A program made the position numbers and the translations under genes. A DNA stretch of 57,083 nucleotides. Source: Nitratireductor sp. (lineage in GTDB: Bacteria; Pseudomonadota; Alphaproteobacteria; Rhizobiales; Rhizobiaceae). The DNA lies in contig JAGRLT010000158.1 in the NCBI GenBank assembly GCA_020441665.1, positions 1-57,083 on the forward strand, in the 5' to 3' direction. The notes below the pieces were generated by a model. That model was not told the DNA's origin. It did not search any database and saw nothing but the letters and a program-made list of their open reading frames with translations. Below, piece after piece: positions 26,166 through 35,053 of this stretch; the stretch's first letter is position 1; each line of letters opens with the position of its first letter.

Positions 26166-26924
26166 ATGTCCGCATTCAAGGCTGTGATGAAGGTGGTGGC
26201 GTGCACCGTGCTCGGTGCGGTGTTCGGCGTGATCCTGTTCGTGTTCGCGGGCTATCCGCTGCTGCTGGCGGCAGCCGGCGGGCGCGACATGAATGGCGGC
26301 ATCGCCATGGGCATGGTGACCGGAGTCGCGCCGCTGGGCCTGTTCATCGGCGGCTTTGCCGGGTTCGCGATCGGGCTGCGCTGGGCGGTTGCCAGGCCGC
26401 AGGACCGGCGGCCGTTCACCGCGAGGCGGAAATACACCATTGCCGGCGTGCTGGCGGCACTGGTGGTCGGCTATTTCTCGCTGCTGTTCATTCTGCAGGG
26501 ACCGGCCGGGATCAAGATGTCGAGCGAGCCGGATCTCGAGTTTGAATTCCGCACCGCTGCCGCGCTGCTTGCAGCGAACCCTGATTTTACCCCCGCCGCC
26601 GAACTCTACAGCGAATATCAGGACCGGCATATTCCGCTGGAAACCGAACTGCGCATCGAGGGCGGAGAGGCGATCCTTGCCGGCAAGCTGCATGTGGTGA
26701 AGGGCAGGGGGTATGAGAATTTCAGCCTGCGGGCGCTTCTGACGCCGGAGATCACCGTCGACGGCGTCTTTCCGCTGTGGCCGGGCGCGGAAGTGCAGCC
26801 CGGCTACGCGGAGTGGGACGAGGTCGGCTATATCCACAATCCGAAGACCGGCGAGGTCGAGCTTGGCTACAGCCAGGACGTTCACTTCTACCGCTATCGC
26901 GTCATGCCGCATCGCGAACAGTGA
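26166..26924 (+). CDS. Hypothetical membrane protein
   Basis: 252 residues. Three hydrophobic segments in the first 115 residues (VVACTVLGAVFGVILFVFAGYPLLLA, MVTGVAPLGLFIGGFAGFAIGL, YTIAGVLAALVVGYFSLLFILQ) are followed by a soluble domain of about 135 residues with many charged beta-like stretches (ETELRIEGGEAILAGKLHVV, EVELGYSQDVHFYRYRVMPH). I do not recognise a named family. It lies upstream of formaldehyde dehydrogenase with 79 bp between them; no functional link is evident. Confidence 0.65.
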   Translation: MSAFKAVMKVVACTVLGAVFGVILFVFAGYPLLLAAAGGRDMNGGIAMGMVTGVAPLGLFIGGFAGFAIGLRWAVARPQDRRPFTARRKYTIAGVLAALVVGYFSLLFILQGPAGIKMSSEPDLEFEFRTAAALLAANPDFTPAAELYSEYQDRHIPLETELRIEGGEAILAGKLHVVKGRGYENFSLRALLTPEITVDGVFPLWPGAEVQPGYAEWDEVGYIHNPKTGEVELGYSQDVHFYRYRVMPHREQ

Positions 26925-26939
26925 GGTCGCGCTGGAGGT

Positions 26940-26967
26940 TTGACCTTCAGGGAGATTGCGATAGGGT
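26940..26967 (+). promoter_or_regulatory. Candidate promoter of formaldehyde dehydrogenase
   Basis: TTGACC (26940-26945) and TAGGGT (26962-26967) are 16 bp apart and 36 bp upstream of the frmA start. The -35 element is good, the -10 weak; assigned on spacing and position only. Confidence 0.3.
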
Positions 26968-27003
26968 CCGGCGCGAAAAACATGCGTAAGGGGGAGTTGC
27001 CCA

Positions 27004-28116
27004 ATGAAAACCCGTGCTGCCGTGGCCTTCGAGGCCGGAAAACCGCTCGAAATCGTCGAGGTCGATCTGGAAGGTCCGAAGGAGGGCGAGGTTCTCGTCG
27101 AGATCAAGGCGACCGGCATCTGCCATACCGACGAGTTCACCCTGTCGGGCGCCGATCCGGAAGGCGCGTTTCCTGCCATTCTGGGTCATGAGGGCGCCGG
27201 CGTGGTGGTCGATGTGGGGCCAGGGGTCAAGACGCTGAAAAAGGGCGACCATGTTATTCCGCTCTACACGCCGGAATGCCGCGAATGCGACTATTGCCTC
27301 AATCCGAAGACCAATCTCTGCCAGGCGATCCGCTCGACCCAGGGCCAGGGCGTCATGCCCGACGGCACCAGCCGGTTCTCCTACAAAGGCCAGAAGATCC
27401 TGCACTATATGGGCTGCTCGACCTTTTCGAACCACACGGTGCTGCCGGAGATCGCGCTTGCCAAGGTCAACGAGAAGGCGCCGTTCGACAAGATCTGCTA
27501 TATTGGCTGCGGCGTGACCACCGGCATTGGCGCGGTGATCAATACGGCGAAGGTGGAACCCGGCTCCAATGTGGTCGTGTTCGGCCTGGGCGGTATCGGC
27601 CTCAACGTCCTGCAGGGGGCGAAACTCGTCGGCGCCAACATGATCGTCGGCGTCGACATGAACGCGTCGAAGGAGGAATGGGGCCGCAGGTTCGGCATGA
27701 CGCATTTCGTCAATCCGACCGGCATGGAGCACCAGGATCTGGTCAACCATATCGTGGAACTGACCGGCGGCGGCGCGGACTATTCCTTCGAATGCATCGG
27801 CAATGTGAAGGTGATGCGCGCCGCGCTCGAATGCGCCCATAAGGGCTGGGGCGAATCGATCATCATCGGCGTTGCCGGCGCCGGGCAGGAAATCTCGACC
27901 CGGCCGTTCCAGCTGGTCACCGGACGATCGTGGCGCGGCACGGCATTCGGCGGCGCCAGGGGCCGTACCGATGTTCCGAAAATCGTCGACTGGTACATGG
28001 ACGGCAAGATCCAGATCGATCCGATGATCACGCATACCCTGCCGCTCGAAGACATCAACAAGGGCTTCGACCTGATGCATGAGGGCAAGTCCATCCGCTC
28101 GGTGGTTGTTTTCTAA
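27004..28116 (+). CDS. frmA: S-(hydroxymethyl)glutathione dehydrogenase (class III alcohol dehydrogenase)
   Basis: 370 residues, ATG with AAGGGGGAG upstream. Zinc- and NAD-dependent enzyme that oxidises the formaldehyde-glutathione adduct to S-formylglutathione and can reduce S-nitrosoglutathione. Visible: catalytic zinc ligands in TGICHTDEF and GHEGAGVV, structural zinc Cys in [15 protein letters not shown], the class III signature [22 protein letters not shown], and the Rossmann loop [11 protein letters not shown]. No frmB (formylglutathione hydrolase) is adjacent. A strong terminator follows, so it is monocistronic or the end of a unit. Confidence 0.96.
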   Translation: MKTRAAVAFEAGKPLEIVEVDLEGPKEGEVLVEIKATGICHTDEFTLSGADPEGAFPAILGHEGAGVVVDVGPGVKTLKKGDHVIPLYTPECRECDYCLNPKTNLCQAIRSTQGQGVMPDGTSRFSYKGQKILHYMGCSTFSNHTVLPEIALAKVNEKAPFDKICYIGCGVTTGIGAVINTAKVEPGSNVVVFGLGGIGLNVLQGAKLVGANMIVGVDMNASKEEWGRRFGMTHFVNPTGMEHQDLVNHIVELTGGGADYSFECIGNVKVMRAALECAHKGWGESIIIGVAGAGQEISTRPFQLVTGRSWRGTAFGGARGRTDVPKIVDWYMDGKIQIDPMITHTLPLEDINKGFDLMHEGKSIRSVVVF

Positions 28117-28146
28117 GCCCTAGGCTGTGCCGGTCGAAAGTGCCTG

Positions 28147-28175
28147 GGCTCGCGGGTTTCCCGCGGGCCTTTTTT
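28147..28175 (+). terminator. Rho-independent terminator after frmA
   Basis: A 10-bp stem GGCTCGCGGG / CCCGCGGGCC (one G-U pair) with a TTT loop is followed by six T residues, 31 bp after the frmA stop. It separates frmA from the downstream XRE regulator. Confidence 0.9.
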
Positions 28176-28263
28176 GACAGGGCGGTCGTCTTGCTCGATA
28201 AGAACCCTGCGTTCCGGCGACCATGCCGGATCGCCGGATGGAAACTCGAACCGGAGCAGGAAT

Positions 28264-28659
28264 TTGCCCAGGAACAAATCCCAATCGATCTTTGAACAGC
28301 CGCTTGATTCAGACACGCTGGGAAGCCGCATCTATCAGGCGCGCGAAGCGGCCGGCATGGACAAGGAGACGGTTGCAACCAATCTCGGCGTCAGGGTCTC
28401 AACGCTCGATTCCTGGGAGAAGGACCGTTCCGAGCCGCGGGCGCATCATCTGGTGCGGCTGGCCGGCATGCTGGGCGTATCGGCGAGCTGGATGATGGGC
28501 GGCGTCGGCCAGGCGCCGTTTTCCGACTCGATCCGCGACGAGGTGGCATTGATCCGCCGCCAGCTCGATCACCTGAAGGAAATGCGCGACCGTACATCGC
28601 TGTCTATTGTGAATATCGAGAACACACTTGATCGTTTGCTCGAACGTGAGGATTTTTGA
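28264..28659 (+). CDS. XRE-family (helix-turn-helix) transcriptional regulator
   Basis: 131 residues from a TTG at 28264 with GGAGCAGG just upstream; a more distal TTG at 28174 would lie in the frmA terminator. Sequence GSRIYQAREAAGMDKETVATNLGVRVSTLDSWEKDRSEPRAHHLVRLAGMLGVSASWMMGG is a lambda-repressor-type HTH. The C-terminal part (IRDEVALIRRQLDHLKEMRDRTSLSIVNIENTLDRLLE) is a predicted coiled coil, probably for dimerisation. Such short XRE proteins are common in alphaproteobacteria. The target is unknown. Confidence 0.82.
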   Translation: MPRNKSQSIFEQPLDSDTLGSRIYQAREAAGMDKETVATNLGVRVSTLDSWEKDRSEPRAHHLVRLAGMLGVSASWMMGGVGQAPFSDSIRDEVALIRRQLDHLKEMRDRTSLSIVNIENTLDRLLEREDF

Positions 28660-28895
28660 TAATAATTTTTACCGATCGGACAAAACTCAACCAAATCCAA
28701 ATAGACGCAATCGCTGGAATTTGTTACGCCGCATCATCAGGTGAAGTGGGAATCACTGCAGCAGAAGCACCCGTATCTTACGGGCAGAAAGCGTTCAGAA
28801 TGCAGGCTGACGGTTTGCGTTTTGAGCGCTTTCGCGCATTTGTGAAGGCGTGATAGGGTTGGGCCGGAAGAGATCGCGCCGATCGGGAGGAAAGC

Positions 28896-30668
28896 ATGGC
28901 GAAAGCGAGCACGACGAGTTCGAAGACGGCGAAACCGCCGGCCGGAAAGCCGGCGGCAGGCAACCCTTCAGCGCAAAAGAAGCGTGCGAAATCGCCTTAT
29001 GACGCCAAGCCGTGGCTCAAATCCTATCCGCAAGGGGTGCCGGCGGAGATCGGGCCGCTCAAATATGCTTCCATCGCCGGACTGCTGGAGGAAAGCTGCG
29101 GCAAGTTTGCCGGCAGGCCTGTCTTTTCCTGCATGGGCAAGACGATCACCTATCGCGATTTGCTTGCGCAGTCAGCGGTGATCGGCGCCTGGCTCAAGGC
29201 CCACGGCCTTGTGAAGGGCGACCGGGTCGCCATCATGATGCCGAACATCCTGCAATATCCGGCGGTGATGTTCGGCGTGCTGCGGGCCGGTTGCACCGTC
29301 GTCAACGTCAATCCGCTCTATACGCCGCGCGAGCTAGAGCACCAGCTCAAGGACAGCGGCGCCAAGGCGATCTTCATCCTGGAAAACTTCGCCCACACGC
29401 TGCAGCAGGTCGTTGCCAGGACGGATCTGAAGCATGTCGTCGTCACCGCCATGGGCGACCAGATGGGCGGGCTCAAGGGCGCCATCGTCAATCTGGTGGT
29501 GCGCCGGATCAAGAAGATGGTTCCGGCCTGGTCGCTGCCGGGGCATACGCCCTATCGCAACGTCATTTCGGGCAATGGCGCCGGGTTCGAGACCGTCGCC
29601 ACCGGGCACGATGATCTGGCCTACCTGCAATATACCGGCGGGACGACCGGGGTTTCCAAGGGGGCGGCCCTTTCCAACGCCAATGTACTCGCCAATGCCG
29701 AACAGAATTCGGTCTGGGTGGAAGTCGCCTACCGCAAGGGCGGCAAGCCTGATGATCTCGTCTATATCTGCGCGCTGCCGCTCTATCACATCTTCGCTCT
29801 GACGGTGAATGCGATCATGGGCATGGAGCAGGGCGCGCACAATGTGCTGATCCCCAATCCACGCGACATTCCCGCCTTCATCAAGGAGATGGGCAAGTGG
29901 CACTTCAACGTGATCCCCGGCCTCAATACGCTGTTCAACGCGATGATGAACAATGCGGATTTCGCCAGGCTCGATTTCAGCGGGCTGAAACTGACGCTCG
30001 GCGGCGGCATGGCGGTGCAGCGGCCGGTGGCGGAGCGCTGGAAGGCGATGACCGGCTGCGTCATTTCCGAGGGCTATGGCCTGTCTGAGACCTCGCCGGT
30101 GGCGACGGCCAACCGGTTCGATGCGGAGGAGTTTTCCGGTACGATCGGCATGCCCATCCCCTCGACCGATGTCGCCATTCGCGACGAGAACGGCAGGGAT
30201 GTGCCGATCGGGGAAGTGGGCGAAATCTGCATTCGCGGGCCGCAGGTGATGACCGGATACTGGAACCGGCCGGACGAGACCGCCAAGGTGATGACCGAGG
30301 ACGGTTTCTTCCGCTCGGGTGACATGGGGTTCATGGACGAGCGTGGCTATACCAAGATCGTCGACCGCAAGAAGGACATGATCCTGGTATCGGGCTTCAA
30401 TGTCTATCCGAACGAGATCGAGGAGGTTGCCGCCGCCCATGAGGGGATTGTCGAAGCGGCGGCGATCGGCGTTGCCGACGAGCATTCCGGCGAAGTGGTC
30501 AAACTGTTCGTGGTGCGCAAGGATGAAAGCCTGAGCGAGCAGGACGTTCGCGACTGGTGCGCCAAGAGTCTCACCAATTACAAGCGCCCGAAATACATCG
30601 AGTTCCGCAGCGAACTGCCCAAGACCAATGTCGGCAAGATCCTGCGGCGCCAGTTGCGCGACGGGTGA
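28896..30668 (+). CDS. fadD: Long-chain-fatty-acid--CoA ligase
   Basis: 590 residues, ATG with GGGAGGAAAGC upstream. Acyl-adenylate-forming enzyme that activates fatty acids to acyl-CoA at the inner membrane before beta-oxidation. Motifs: YTGGTTGVSKGAALSN (ATP-binding loop), GYGLSETSP, FFRSGDMGFMDERGYTKIVDRKKDMILVSGFNVYPNEIE, and C-terminal NVGKILRRQLRD with the adenylation Lys. ALPLYHIFALTVN is typical of FadD. Odd feature: a roughly 40-residue Lys/Ala/Pro/Ser-rich N-terminal tail before PWLKSYPQGVPAEI, absent from E. coli FadD. The upstream 236 bp are unusually AT-rich and probably contain the promoter. Confidence 0.92.
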   Translation: MAKASTTSSKTAKPPAGKPAAGNPSAQKKRAKSPYDAKPWLKSYPQGVPAEIGPLKYASIAGLLEESCGKFAGRPVFSCMGKTITYRDLLAQSAVIGAWLKAHGLVKGDRVAIMMPNILQYPAVMFGVLRAGCTVVNVNPLYTPRELEHQLKDSGAKAIFILENFAHTLQQVVARTDLKHVVVTAMGDQMGGLKGAIVNLVVRRIKKMVPAWSLPGHTPYRNVISGNGAGFETVATGHDDLAYLQYTGGTTGVSKGAALSNANVLANAEQNSVWVEVAYRKGGKPDDLVYICALPLYHIFALTVNAIMGMEQGAHNVLIPNPRDIPAFIKEMGKWHFNVIPGLNTLFNAMMNNADFARLDFSGLKLTLGGGMAVQRPVAERWKAMTGCVISEGYGLSETSPVATANRFDAEEFSGTIGMPIPSTDVAIRDENGRDVPIGEVGEICIRGPQVMTGYWNRPDETAKVMTEDGFFRSGDMGFMDERGYTKIVDRKKDMILVSGFNVYPNEIEEVAAAHEGIVEAAAIGVADEHSGEVVKLFVVRKDESLSEQDVRDWCAKSLTNYKRPKYIEFRSELPKTNVGKILRRQLRDG

Positions 30669-30678
30669 CCGGCCCGCC

Positions 30679-30987
30679 ATGGCGGTCTATGTCGATGCGG
30701 CGATCTGGCATTGGAAGGGCCGCAAATGGTGCCACCTGATGGCCGACAGCGAAGCGGAACTGCACCGCTTCGCCTGGCGGCTGGGCCTGCACCGCTCTTC
30801 CTATCAGGGACCGCCCCGCACACGGACCGCCCATTACGACATCACGGGATTTGAGCGGGACCGCGCCATTCGCCTCGGCGCGCTTGCGGTCGGGCGCGGT
30901 GAGATCGTCGAACTGGTGCGCCGGGTGAGGGTTCCGACGGGTGGTTTCAGAGCCTGCTCAGGATCTCGCCGATACCGGCATGGATGA
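30679..30987 (+). CDS. DUF4031 domain-containing protein
   Basis: 102 residues starting 10 bp after fadD. MAVYVDAAIWHWKGRKWCHLMADSEAELHRFAWRLGLHRSSYQGPP, then HYDITGFERDRAIRLGAL, is the DUF4031 signature: an aromatic- and His-rich small domain of unknown function. Probably cotranscribed with fadD. Its 3' end overlaps the convergent sirtuin gene by 41 bp; the last 15 or so residues (GFRACSGSRRYRHG) look non-conserved and may be a read-through extension. Confidence 0.8.
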   Translation: MAVYVDAAIWHWKGRKWCHLMADSEAELHRFAWRLGLHRSSYQGPPRTRTAHYDITGFERDRAIRLGALAVGRGEIVELVRRVRVPTGGFRACSGSRRYRHG

Positions 30988-31693
30988 CGAGGTCCGCGCA
31001 AGGGTCAAGCTCCGTCGGATCACGGTTCAGGATGACGAGCCTCGCCCCGTTCTGCTTGGCCGCCACCGGCAGGCCCGCCGCCGGATGCACCTGGAGCGAG
31101 GTGCCGATGGCGAGGAACAGGTCGCAATCGCCCGCTGCATCGAAGGCCGCCTCGGTCGCCCTGGCGGGCATGGCCTCGCCGAACATCACCACATCGCTCT
31201 TGACGATTCCGCCGCACTGCCGGCAGGACGGAGCCTCGCCGGATGCATCGAGTTGCTCCCGGCACTCGGCGACCTCGTGGCGCAGGCCGCAATCGGTGCA
31301 GTGGGCGCGGCGCGCATTGCCGTGGATTTCGATAACGGCGTCCGCCGGCGTACCCGCCTGCTGATGCAATCCGTCAATGTTCTGGGTGATCAGAACCGGG
31401 CATTTGCCGCTCAGCACCCAGGCCGCCACGGCATGGTGCCCGGCATTGGATTCGACGCGGCCCAGTTGATCTTCCATGTAGAATCGCCGCCGCCAGTCTT
31501 CGAGCCGGGCCTCCCGCGAGGCCATGAATTCACCGTGCTCGATGAGGCGGAACCGGCTCCAGATGCCGCCGGGTGAGCGAAAGTCGGGAATGCCCGATTC
31601 CGTCGAGATGCCCGCGCCCGTCAACACCGCCATGCGCCGGGATGCGGCAATCAGTTCGGCCAGCCTCTGCCGCTCGCTGTCGTGCCGGTTCAT
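30947..31693 (-). CDS. cobB: NAD-dependent protein deacylase (Sir2/CobB family)
   Basis: 248 residues. Sirtuins use NAD+ to remove acyl groups from lysines of metabolic enzymes such as acyl-CoA synthetases. Motifs: TGAGISTESGIPDFRSPGGIW for NAD binding, TQNIDGLHQQAG, EIHGNA with the catalytic His, a four-Cys zinc site (CTDC and CRQC) and GTSLQVHPAAGLP. The Tyr/Arg pair typical of desuccinylases is not evident (the loop after PDFRS reads PGGIWSRFR), suggesting plain deacetylase activity. The start overlaps the stop of the upstream HugZ-type gene (ATGA), so the two are coupled. Confidence 0.92.
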   Translation of the reverse strand: MNRHDSERQRLAELIAASRRMAVLTGAGISTESGIPDFRSPGGIWSRFRLIEHGEFMASREARLEDWRRRFYMEDQLGRVESNAGHHAVAAWVLSGKCPVLITQNIDGLHQQAGTPADAVIEIHGNARRAHCTDCGLRHEVAECREQLDASGEAPSCRQCGGIVKSDVVMFGEAMPARATEAAFDAAGDCDLFLAIGTSLQVHPAAGLPVAAKQNGARLVILNRDPTELDPCADLVIHAGIGEILSRL

Positions 31694-32193
31694 TTCGCTG
31701 GCCTGAGATCGGCGGCGGAGAGCGCGTAGGCCTTGCCGAAGCCGCCATTGAGATTGGCCCGTTCGATCTCGAGGCGCCAGAAATGAAAATCGCCGAAATC
31801 GATGTAGAGCCTGGCCTTGGGATGTTTCTCGAGCCAGAAATCGCGCCGCGCCGCATGGCCGGGATCGGAGCGATCGAGCTTGCCGAGCCTGCCGATTACG
31901 GTAATCCGGGGATGGGTGAGCGGGTCTCCCTTCGGACCCGGCTCGCCGAACAGCAGCGAGGCGCGCCCGTCCCGCGCCAGGGCCTTCGAGTGACCGGAAA
32001 GATCGGAAATCAGCAGACAGGGCGATCCGTCCCGCTCGACCGCCACCGCCACGCGGCTGGCCAGCGGCATGCCGGTCTCCGGTTCGAGCACTGCGATGGC
32101 GGCAAAACGCGCATCCTCGATCAATCGCCGGGCAAGCGCCCGGGCCGCATCATCAGTCTGTCGGATCGGATTGATCTTGTCGGGCTCGGCCAT
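31690..32193 (-). CDS. HugZ-type pyridoxamine 5'-phosphate oxidase-like protein
   Basis: 167 residues. AARALARRLIEDARFAAIAVLEPETGMPLASRVAVAVERDGSPCLLISDLSGHSKALARDGRASLLFG is the split-barrel FMN-binding fold of the PNPOx-like superfamily; SGHSKAL and the later HPKARLYIDFGDFHFWRLEIERANLNGGFGKAY are typical of the HugZ group, members of which bind heme or F420/FMN. The protein is shorter than HugZ of Helicobacter, lacking the second domain. It is first in a two-gene unit with the sirtuin. The substrate is not predictable. Confidence 0.82.
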   Translation of the reverse strand: MAEPDKINPIRQTDDAARALARRLIEDARFAAIAVLEPETGMPLASRVAVAVERDGSPCLLISDLSGHSKALARDGRASLLFGEPGPKGDPLTHPRITVIGRLGKLDRSDPGHAARRDFWLEKHPKARLYIDFGDFHFWRLEIERANLNGGFGKAYALSAADLRPAK

Positions 32194-32248
32194 GAACTTG
32201 CTCTGCTGGGCTTGGAGCGAAACTGTAGCAGGCTGCCATCAACAGAAA

Positions 32249-32275
32249 AGCCCCGCATTTCGCCAATGCGGGGCT
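32249..32275 (-). terminator. Rho-independent terminator of the cold-shock gene
   Basis: AGCCCCGCATT and AATGCGGGGCT form an 11-bp stem with a 5-nt loop. On the minus strand the stem is followed by TTTTCTG, 39 bp after the csp stop, so it ends that transcript before the HugZ-type gene. Confidence 0.85.
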
Positions 32276-32313
32276 CAGATCAGGGTTTTTCAGCTTGTGC
32301 TGAAAACGGGCCG

Positions 32314-32523
32314 TCAGGCCATCGAGATGTTGTCGGCGGACTGTTTGCCGCTGCGCTTGTCGGTGACCAGCTCGTAATTGACCTTGTCGCCTTCGTTGAG
32401 CGAGCGCAGACCGGCGCGCTCCAGCGCGGAGATGTGAACGAAAGCATCCTTGCCGCCTTCATCCGGCTGGATGAAGCCGTAGCCTTTGGTGGTGTTGAAG
32501 AATTTTACCGTACCGGTAGCCAT
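32314..32523 (-). CDS. Cold-shock domain protein (CspA family)
   Basis: 69 residues, ATG with AAGGAAAA upstream. Single cold-shock domain: MATGTVKFFNTTKGYGFIQPDEGGKDAFVHISALERAG contains RNP1 (KGYGFI) and RNP2 (DAFVHI). It acts as an RNA chaperone in the cytosol, melting mRNA structure during cold or growth changes. It is a single-gene unit with its own terminator. Confidence 0.95.
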   Translation of the reverse strand: MATGTVKFFNTTKGYGFIQPDEGGKDAFVHISALERAGLRSLNEGDKVNYELVTDKRSGKQSADNISMA

Positions 32524-32851
32524 GATATTTTCCTTTCAATGGCAAAGCCGCCCCTGCACGATTGCCGGAGCGGATGTCGTAGCGCGCATTGTAGAAGGAA
32601 GACGTCGTAGACCGGGCTGGCCGGGTAGTTCGGTATTCATCAGACAAGTTTGCAACGAACGCCGCGCTTATGTGCGCCGAATGCGACAAATGCAAGGCGC
32701 TTTTTTACCGACCCGCCCGGTCAGGCGCAAATTCCGGCTGGCAGGTCGGCCTTGCGCTGCTCCGCGCAACCTGCATTGATAGGCCGAAGCATGACATATT
32801 TTGGCCGGCCATCCCTTCCATCAAGCATGGCCGCATCACGGGAGGACTTCG
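32524..32851. other. Intergenic region between csp and an acyl-CoA ligase
   Basis: 328 bp without a convincing gene. It should hold the promoter and 5' leader of the divergent cold-shock gene (csp leaders are often long) and the promoter of the ligase gene. No tRNA, no strong hairpin and no clear -35/-10 pair could be assigned with confidence. The ligase ribosome-binding site GGAGG is at 32841-32845. Confidence 0.5.
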
Positions 32852-34477
32852 ATGCAAGGTTTGATGATGGACCACCCGCTGCTGATCTCCTCGATCATCG
32901 ATCACGCAGCACGCTATCACGGCGACACCGAAATCGTTTCGGTCAATACGACCGGCGGCGAGCACCGCACGACCTACGCGCAACTGCGCGCGCGGGCGCT
33001 GAAGCTCGCCTCGGCGCTCCAAAAGCGCGGCATGGAAAAGTCGGATCGCATCGCCACGCTTGCCTGGAACAATCATCGCCACCTCGAACTTTATTTCGGC
33101 ATTTCGGGCAGCGGACTGGTCTGCCACACCGTCAATCCGCGCCTTCACCCGGACCAGCTCGTCTACATCATGAACCATGCCCAGGATCGCATGCTGTTCT
33201 TCGACAAGACCTTCCTGCCGGTCGTCGCGGCCATTCGCGACCGGCTGCCCCACACCGCCCATCCGGTGTTGATGGAAGCCGCCGACGACGCGGTGAAGGC
33301 CGAACATCCCTGGATCGAATTCTATGAAGACCTGATCGGCGAGGGCGATGAGGATTACGCCTGGCCCGGCGACGTGGACGAGCGCGATGCCTCCTCGCTT
33401 TGCTACACATCGGGCACCACCGGCAATCCCAAGGGCGTGCTCTATTCACACCGTTCGACCCTGCTCCATGCCATGATGTCGGCAACGCCGGACGTGATGG
33501 ACTTCTCGGCGCGCGACTGCCTCCTGCCGGTCGTTCCGATGTTTCACGTCAACGCCTGGGGCACCCCCTATGCCGCGCCGCTGGTCGGGGCCAAGATGGT
33601 GATGCCGGGCCCCGGCCTCGATGGCGCCAGCCTGACCCGCCTGTTCAACCAGGAGAAGGTGACGATCTCCGCCGGGGTGCCGACCATCTGGGCCGGCCTG
33701 CTGGCCCATCTCGAACAGGCCGGCGAGAAACTGCCCCATCTGACCCGCACCATAGTCGGCGGCTCGGCCTGTCCGCCGTCGATGATCGCCAAATTCAGGG
33801 ACGATTACGGCGTCGAGGTGCTGCATGCCTGGGGCATGACGGAAATGTCGCCGCTCGGCAGCGTCAACAATCTGAAGAACAAGCATTTCGAACTGCCGGA
33901 AGCCGAACAGCGCAAGATCCGCGAGAGCCAGGGCCGGCCGCCCTTCTGTGTCGAGCTCGGCATTTTCGACGATGACGACAACCAGCTCCCCAATGACGGC
34001 AAGACCCAGGGCAATCTCTACTGCCGCGGCCCGTGGATTTTGAACGAATATTTTTCGGGCGAGGGCGGCAGCCCGTTGCGCAAGGGCTGGTTCCCGACCG
34101 GCGATGTCTCGACACTCGACGAAGACGGCTTCATGACCATCCGCGACCGCTCCAAGGACATCATCAAGTCGGGCGGCGAATGGATATCGACCGTCGATCT
34201 CGAAAACCTCGCCGTCGCCCATCCCGATGTGGCGGAAGCCGCCGTCATCGCCGCGAGACACGAAAAATGGGACGAACGGCCGCTGCTGATCGTTGTGCCG
34301 AAACCGGGCAGGACGATCGACGAAGCGGCACTGCTGGGCTTTTACGAGGACAAGGTCGCCAAATGGTGGATCCCCGACGCGGTGAAGGTGGTCGAGCAGA
34401 TTCCCAAGGGCGCCACCGGCAAGATCCTCAAGACGGCGCTGCGCGCGGAATTTGGCGACGCCCTGTTGAGCCCCTGA
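32852..34477 (+). CDS. Fatty-acyl / methylthiopropionyl-type CoA ligase (AMP-binding)
   Basis: 541 residues; the ATG at 32852 has GGAGG six bases upstream. Acyl-adenylate-forming enzyme: [19 protein letters not shown]-loop, [79 protein letters not shown] and the C-terminal [14 protein letters not shown] Lys. The MFHVNAWG and GGEWIS signatures belong to the AlkK/DmdB branch (medium-chain acyl or 3-methylthiopropionate) rather than FadD. The exact substrate is undecided; no other dmd genes are nearby. Confidence 0.88.
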   Translation: MQGLMMDHPLLISSIIDHAARYHGDTEIVSVNTTGGEHRTTYAQLRARALKLASALQKRGMEKSDRIATLAWNNHRHLELYFGISGSGLVCHTVNPRLHPDQLVYIMNHAQDRMLFFDKTFLPVVAAIRDRLPHTAHPVLMEAADDAVKAEHPWIEFYEDLIGEGDEDYAWPGDVDERDASSLCYTSGTTGNPKGVLYSHRSTLLHAMMSATPDVMDFSARDCLLPVVPMFHVNAWGTPYAAPLVGAKMVMPGPGLDGASLTRLFNQEKVTISAGVPTIWAGLLAHLEQAGEKLPHLTRTIVGGSACPPSMIAKFRDDYGVEVLHAWGMTEMSPLGSVNNLKNKHFELPEAEQRKIRESQGRPPFCVELGIFDDDDNQLPNDGKTQGNLYCRGPWILNEYFSGEGGSPLRKGWFPTGDVSTLDEDGFMTIRDRSKDIIKSGGEWISTVDLENLAVAHPDVAEAAVIAARHEKWDERPLLIVVPKPGRTIDEAALLGFYEDKVAKWWIPDAVKVVEQIPKGATGKILKTALRAEFGDALLSP

Positions 34478-34526
34478 CCCGATCCGGTAAGATGGCCGCC
34501 TGACGAGACCCATTTCGGAGCGCACC

Positions 34527-34928
34527 ATGTTCTTCGCCCATGCGCGACGGCTGTTCCTTCCGGCCATTGCAACCATGGCGGCGGCAGCCGGGCTGACCCT
34601 CGCCGCCGCGCAGGCGGATGCGCATTCCACCCAGACCTTCAAGGTCTCGGCCAAGCTTGAAAAATACGCCGAGCTCGCCGAAATCCGCAGCAGTTGCAAG
34701 GGCGGGCCGGTCTACAGCCTGGGAACCCTCAACCGCTGGATGATCGAGCGCCCGCGCCACGGCTTCCTGCGCTATGGCCCGGCCTATCGCGCCAAGGCGC
34801 AGGACTGCGGCGGCGTGACGCTGTGGAAGCGGCGCCTCTACTACATCCCGGCGCGCAAGGGCAGGGACCGGCTGTCGATCCGCTTTCCCGATGACGGGGT
34901 GACCGTGTGGCGCATTACGGTGCGGTAA
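34527..34928 (+). CDS. Small secreted hypothetical protein
   Basis: 133 residues with a signal peptide (LFLPAIATMAAAAGLTLAAAQADA) and a compact basic mature domain of about 100 residues (FKVSAKLEKYAELAEIRSSCKGGPVYSLGTLNRWMIERPRHGFLRYGPAYRAKAQDCGGVTLWKRRLYYIPARKGRDRLSIRF) with two Cys that could pair. Rich in Tyr and Arg, probably beta. I do not recognise the family. It lies 49 bp after the ligase and may be cotranscribed. Confidence 0.65.
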   Translation: MFFAHARRLFLPAIATMAAAAGLTLAAAQADAHSTQTFKVSAKLEKYAELAEIRSSCKGGPVYSLGTLNRWMIERPRHGFLRYGPAYRAKAQDCGGVTLWKRRLYYIPARKGRDRLSIRFPDDGVTVWRITVR

Positions 34929-35008
34929 TTGCAAGCGGGATGCGGGCCGATTGCGCAATACTGCTATCTTCCCTTGCATTGAAGGGAAATTGATGGCATT
35001 TCTCCATA

Positions 35009-35022
35009 TTACGTAAACGTAA
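35009..35022. promoter_or_regulatory. Palindromic operator upstream of SCP2 gene
   Basis: TTACGT-AA-ACGTAA is a perfect 6-bp inverted repeat with a 2-nt centre, 31 bp before the SCP2 start. It resembles, from memory, operators reconstructed for LiuR-type MerR regulators of branched-chain amino acid and acyl-CoA catabolism in proteobacteria. The repeat is certain; the regulator is inferred. Confidence 0.5.
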
Positions 35023-35053
35023 GAAATATCAGCATGCGGCAAAGGAGTTGAGC

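Noticed and set aside
28656-28853. 65-codon open frame after the XRE regulator
   Set aside because: Overlaps the regulator stop but lies in AT-rich sequence with no domain and non-coding-like composition; more likely the promoter region of fadD.
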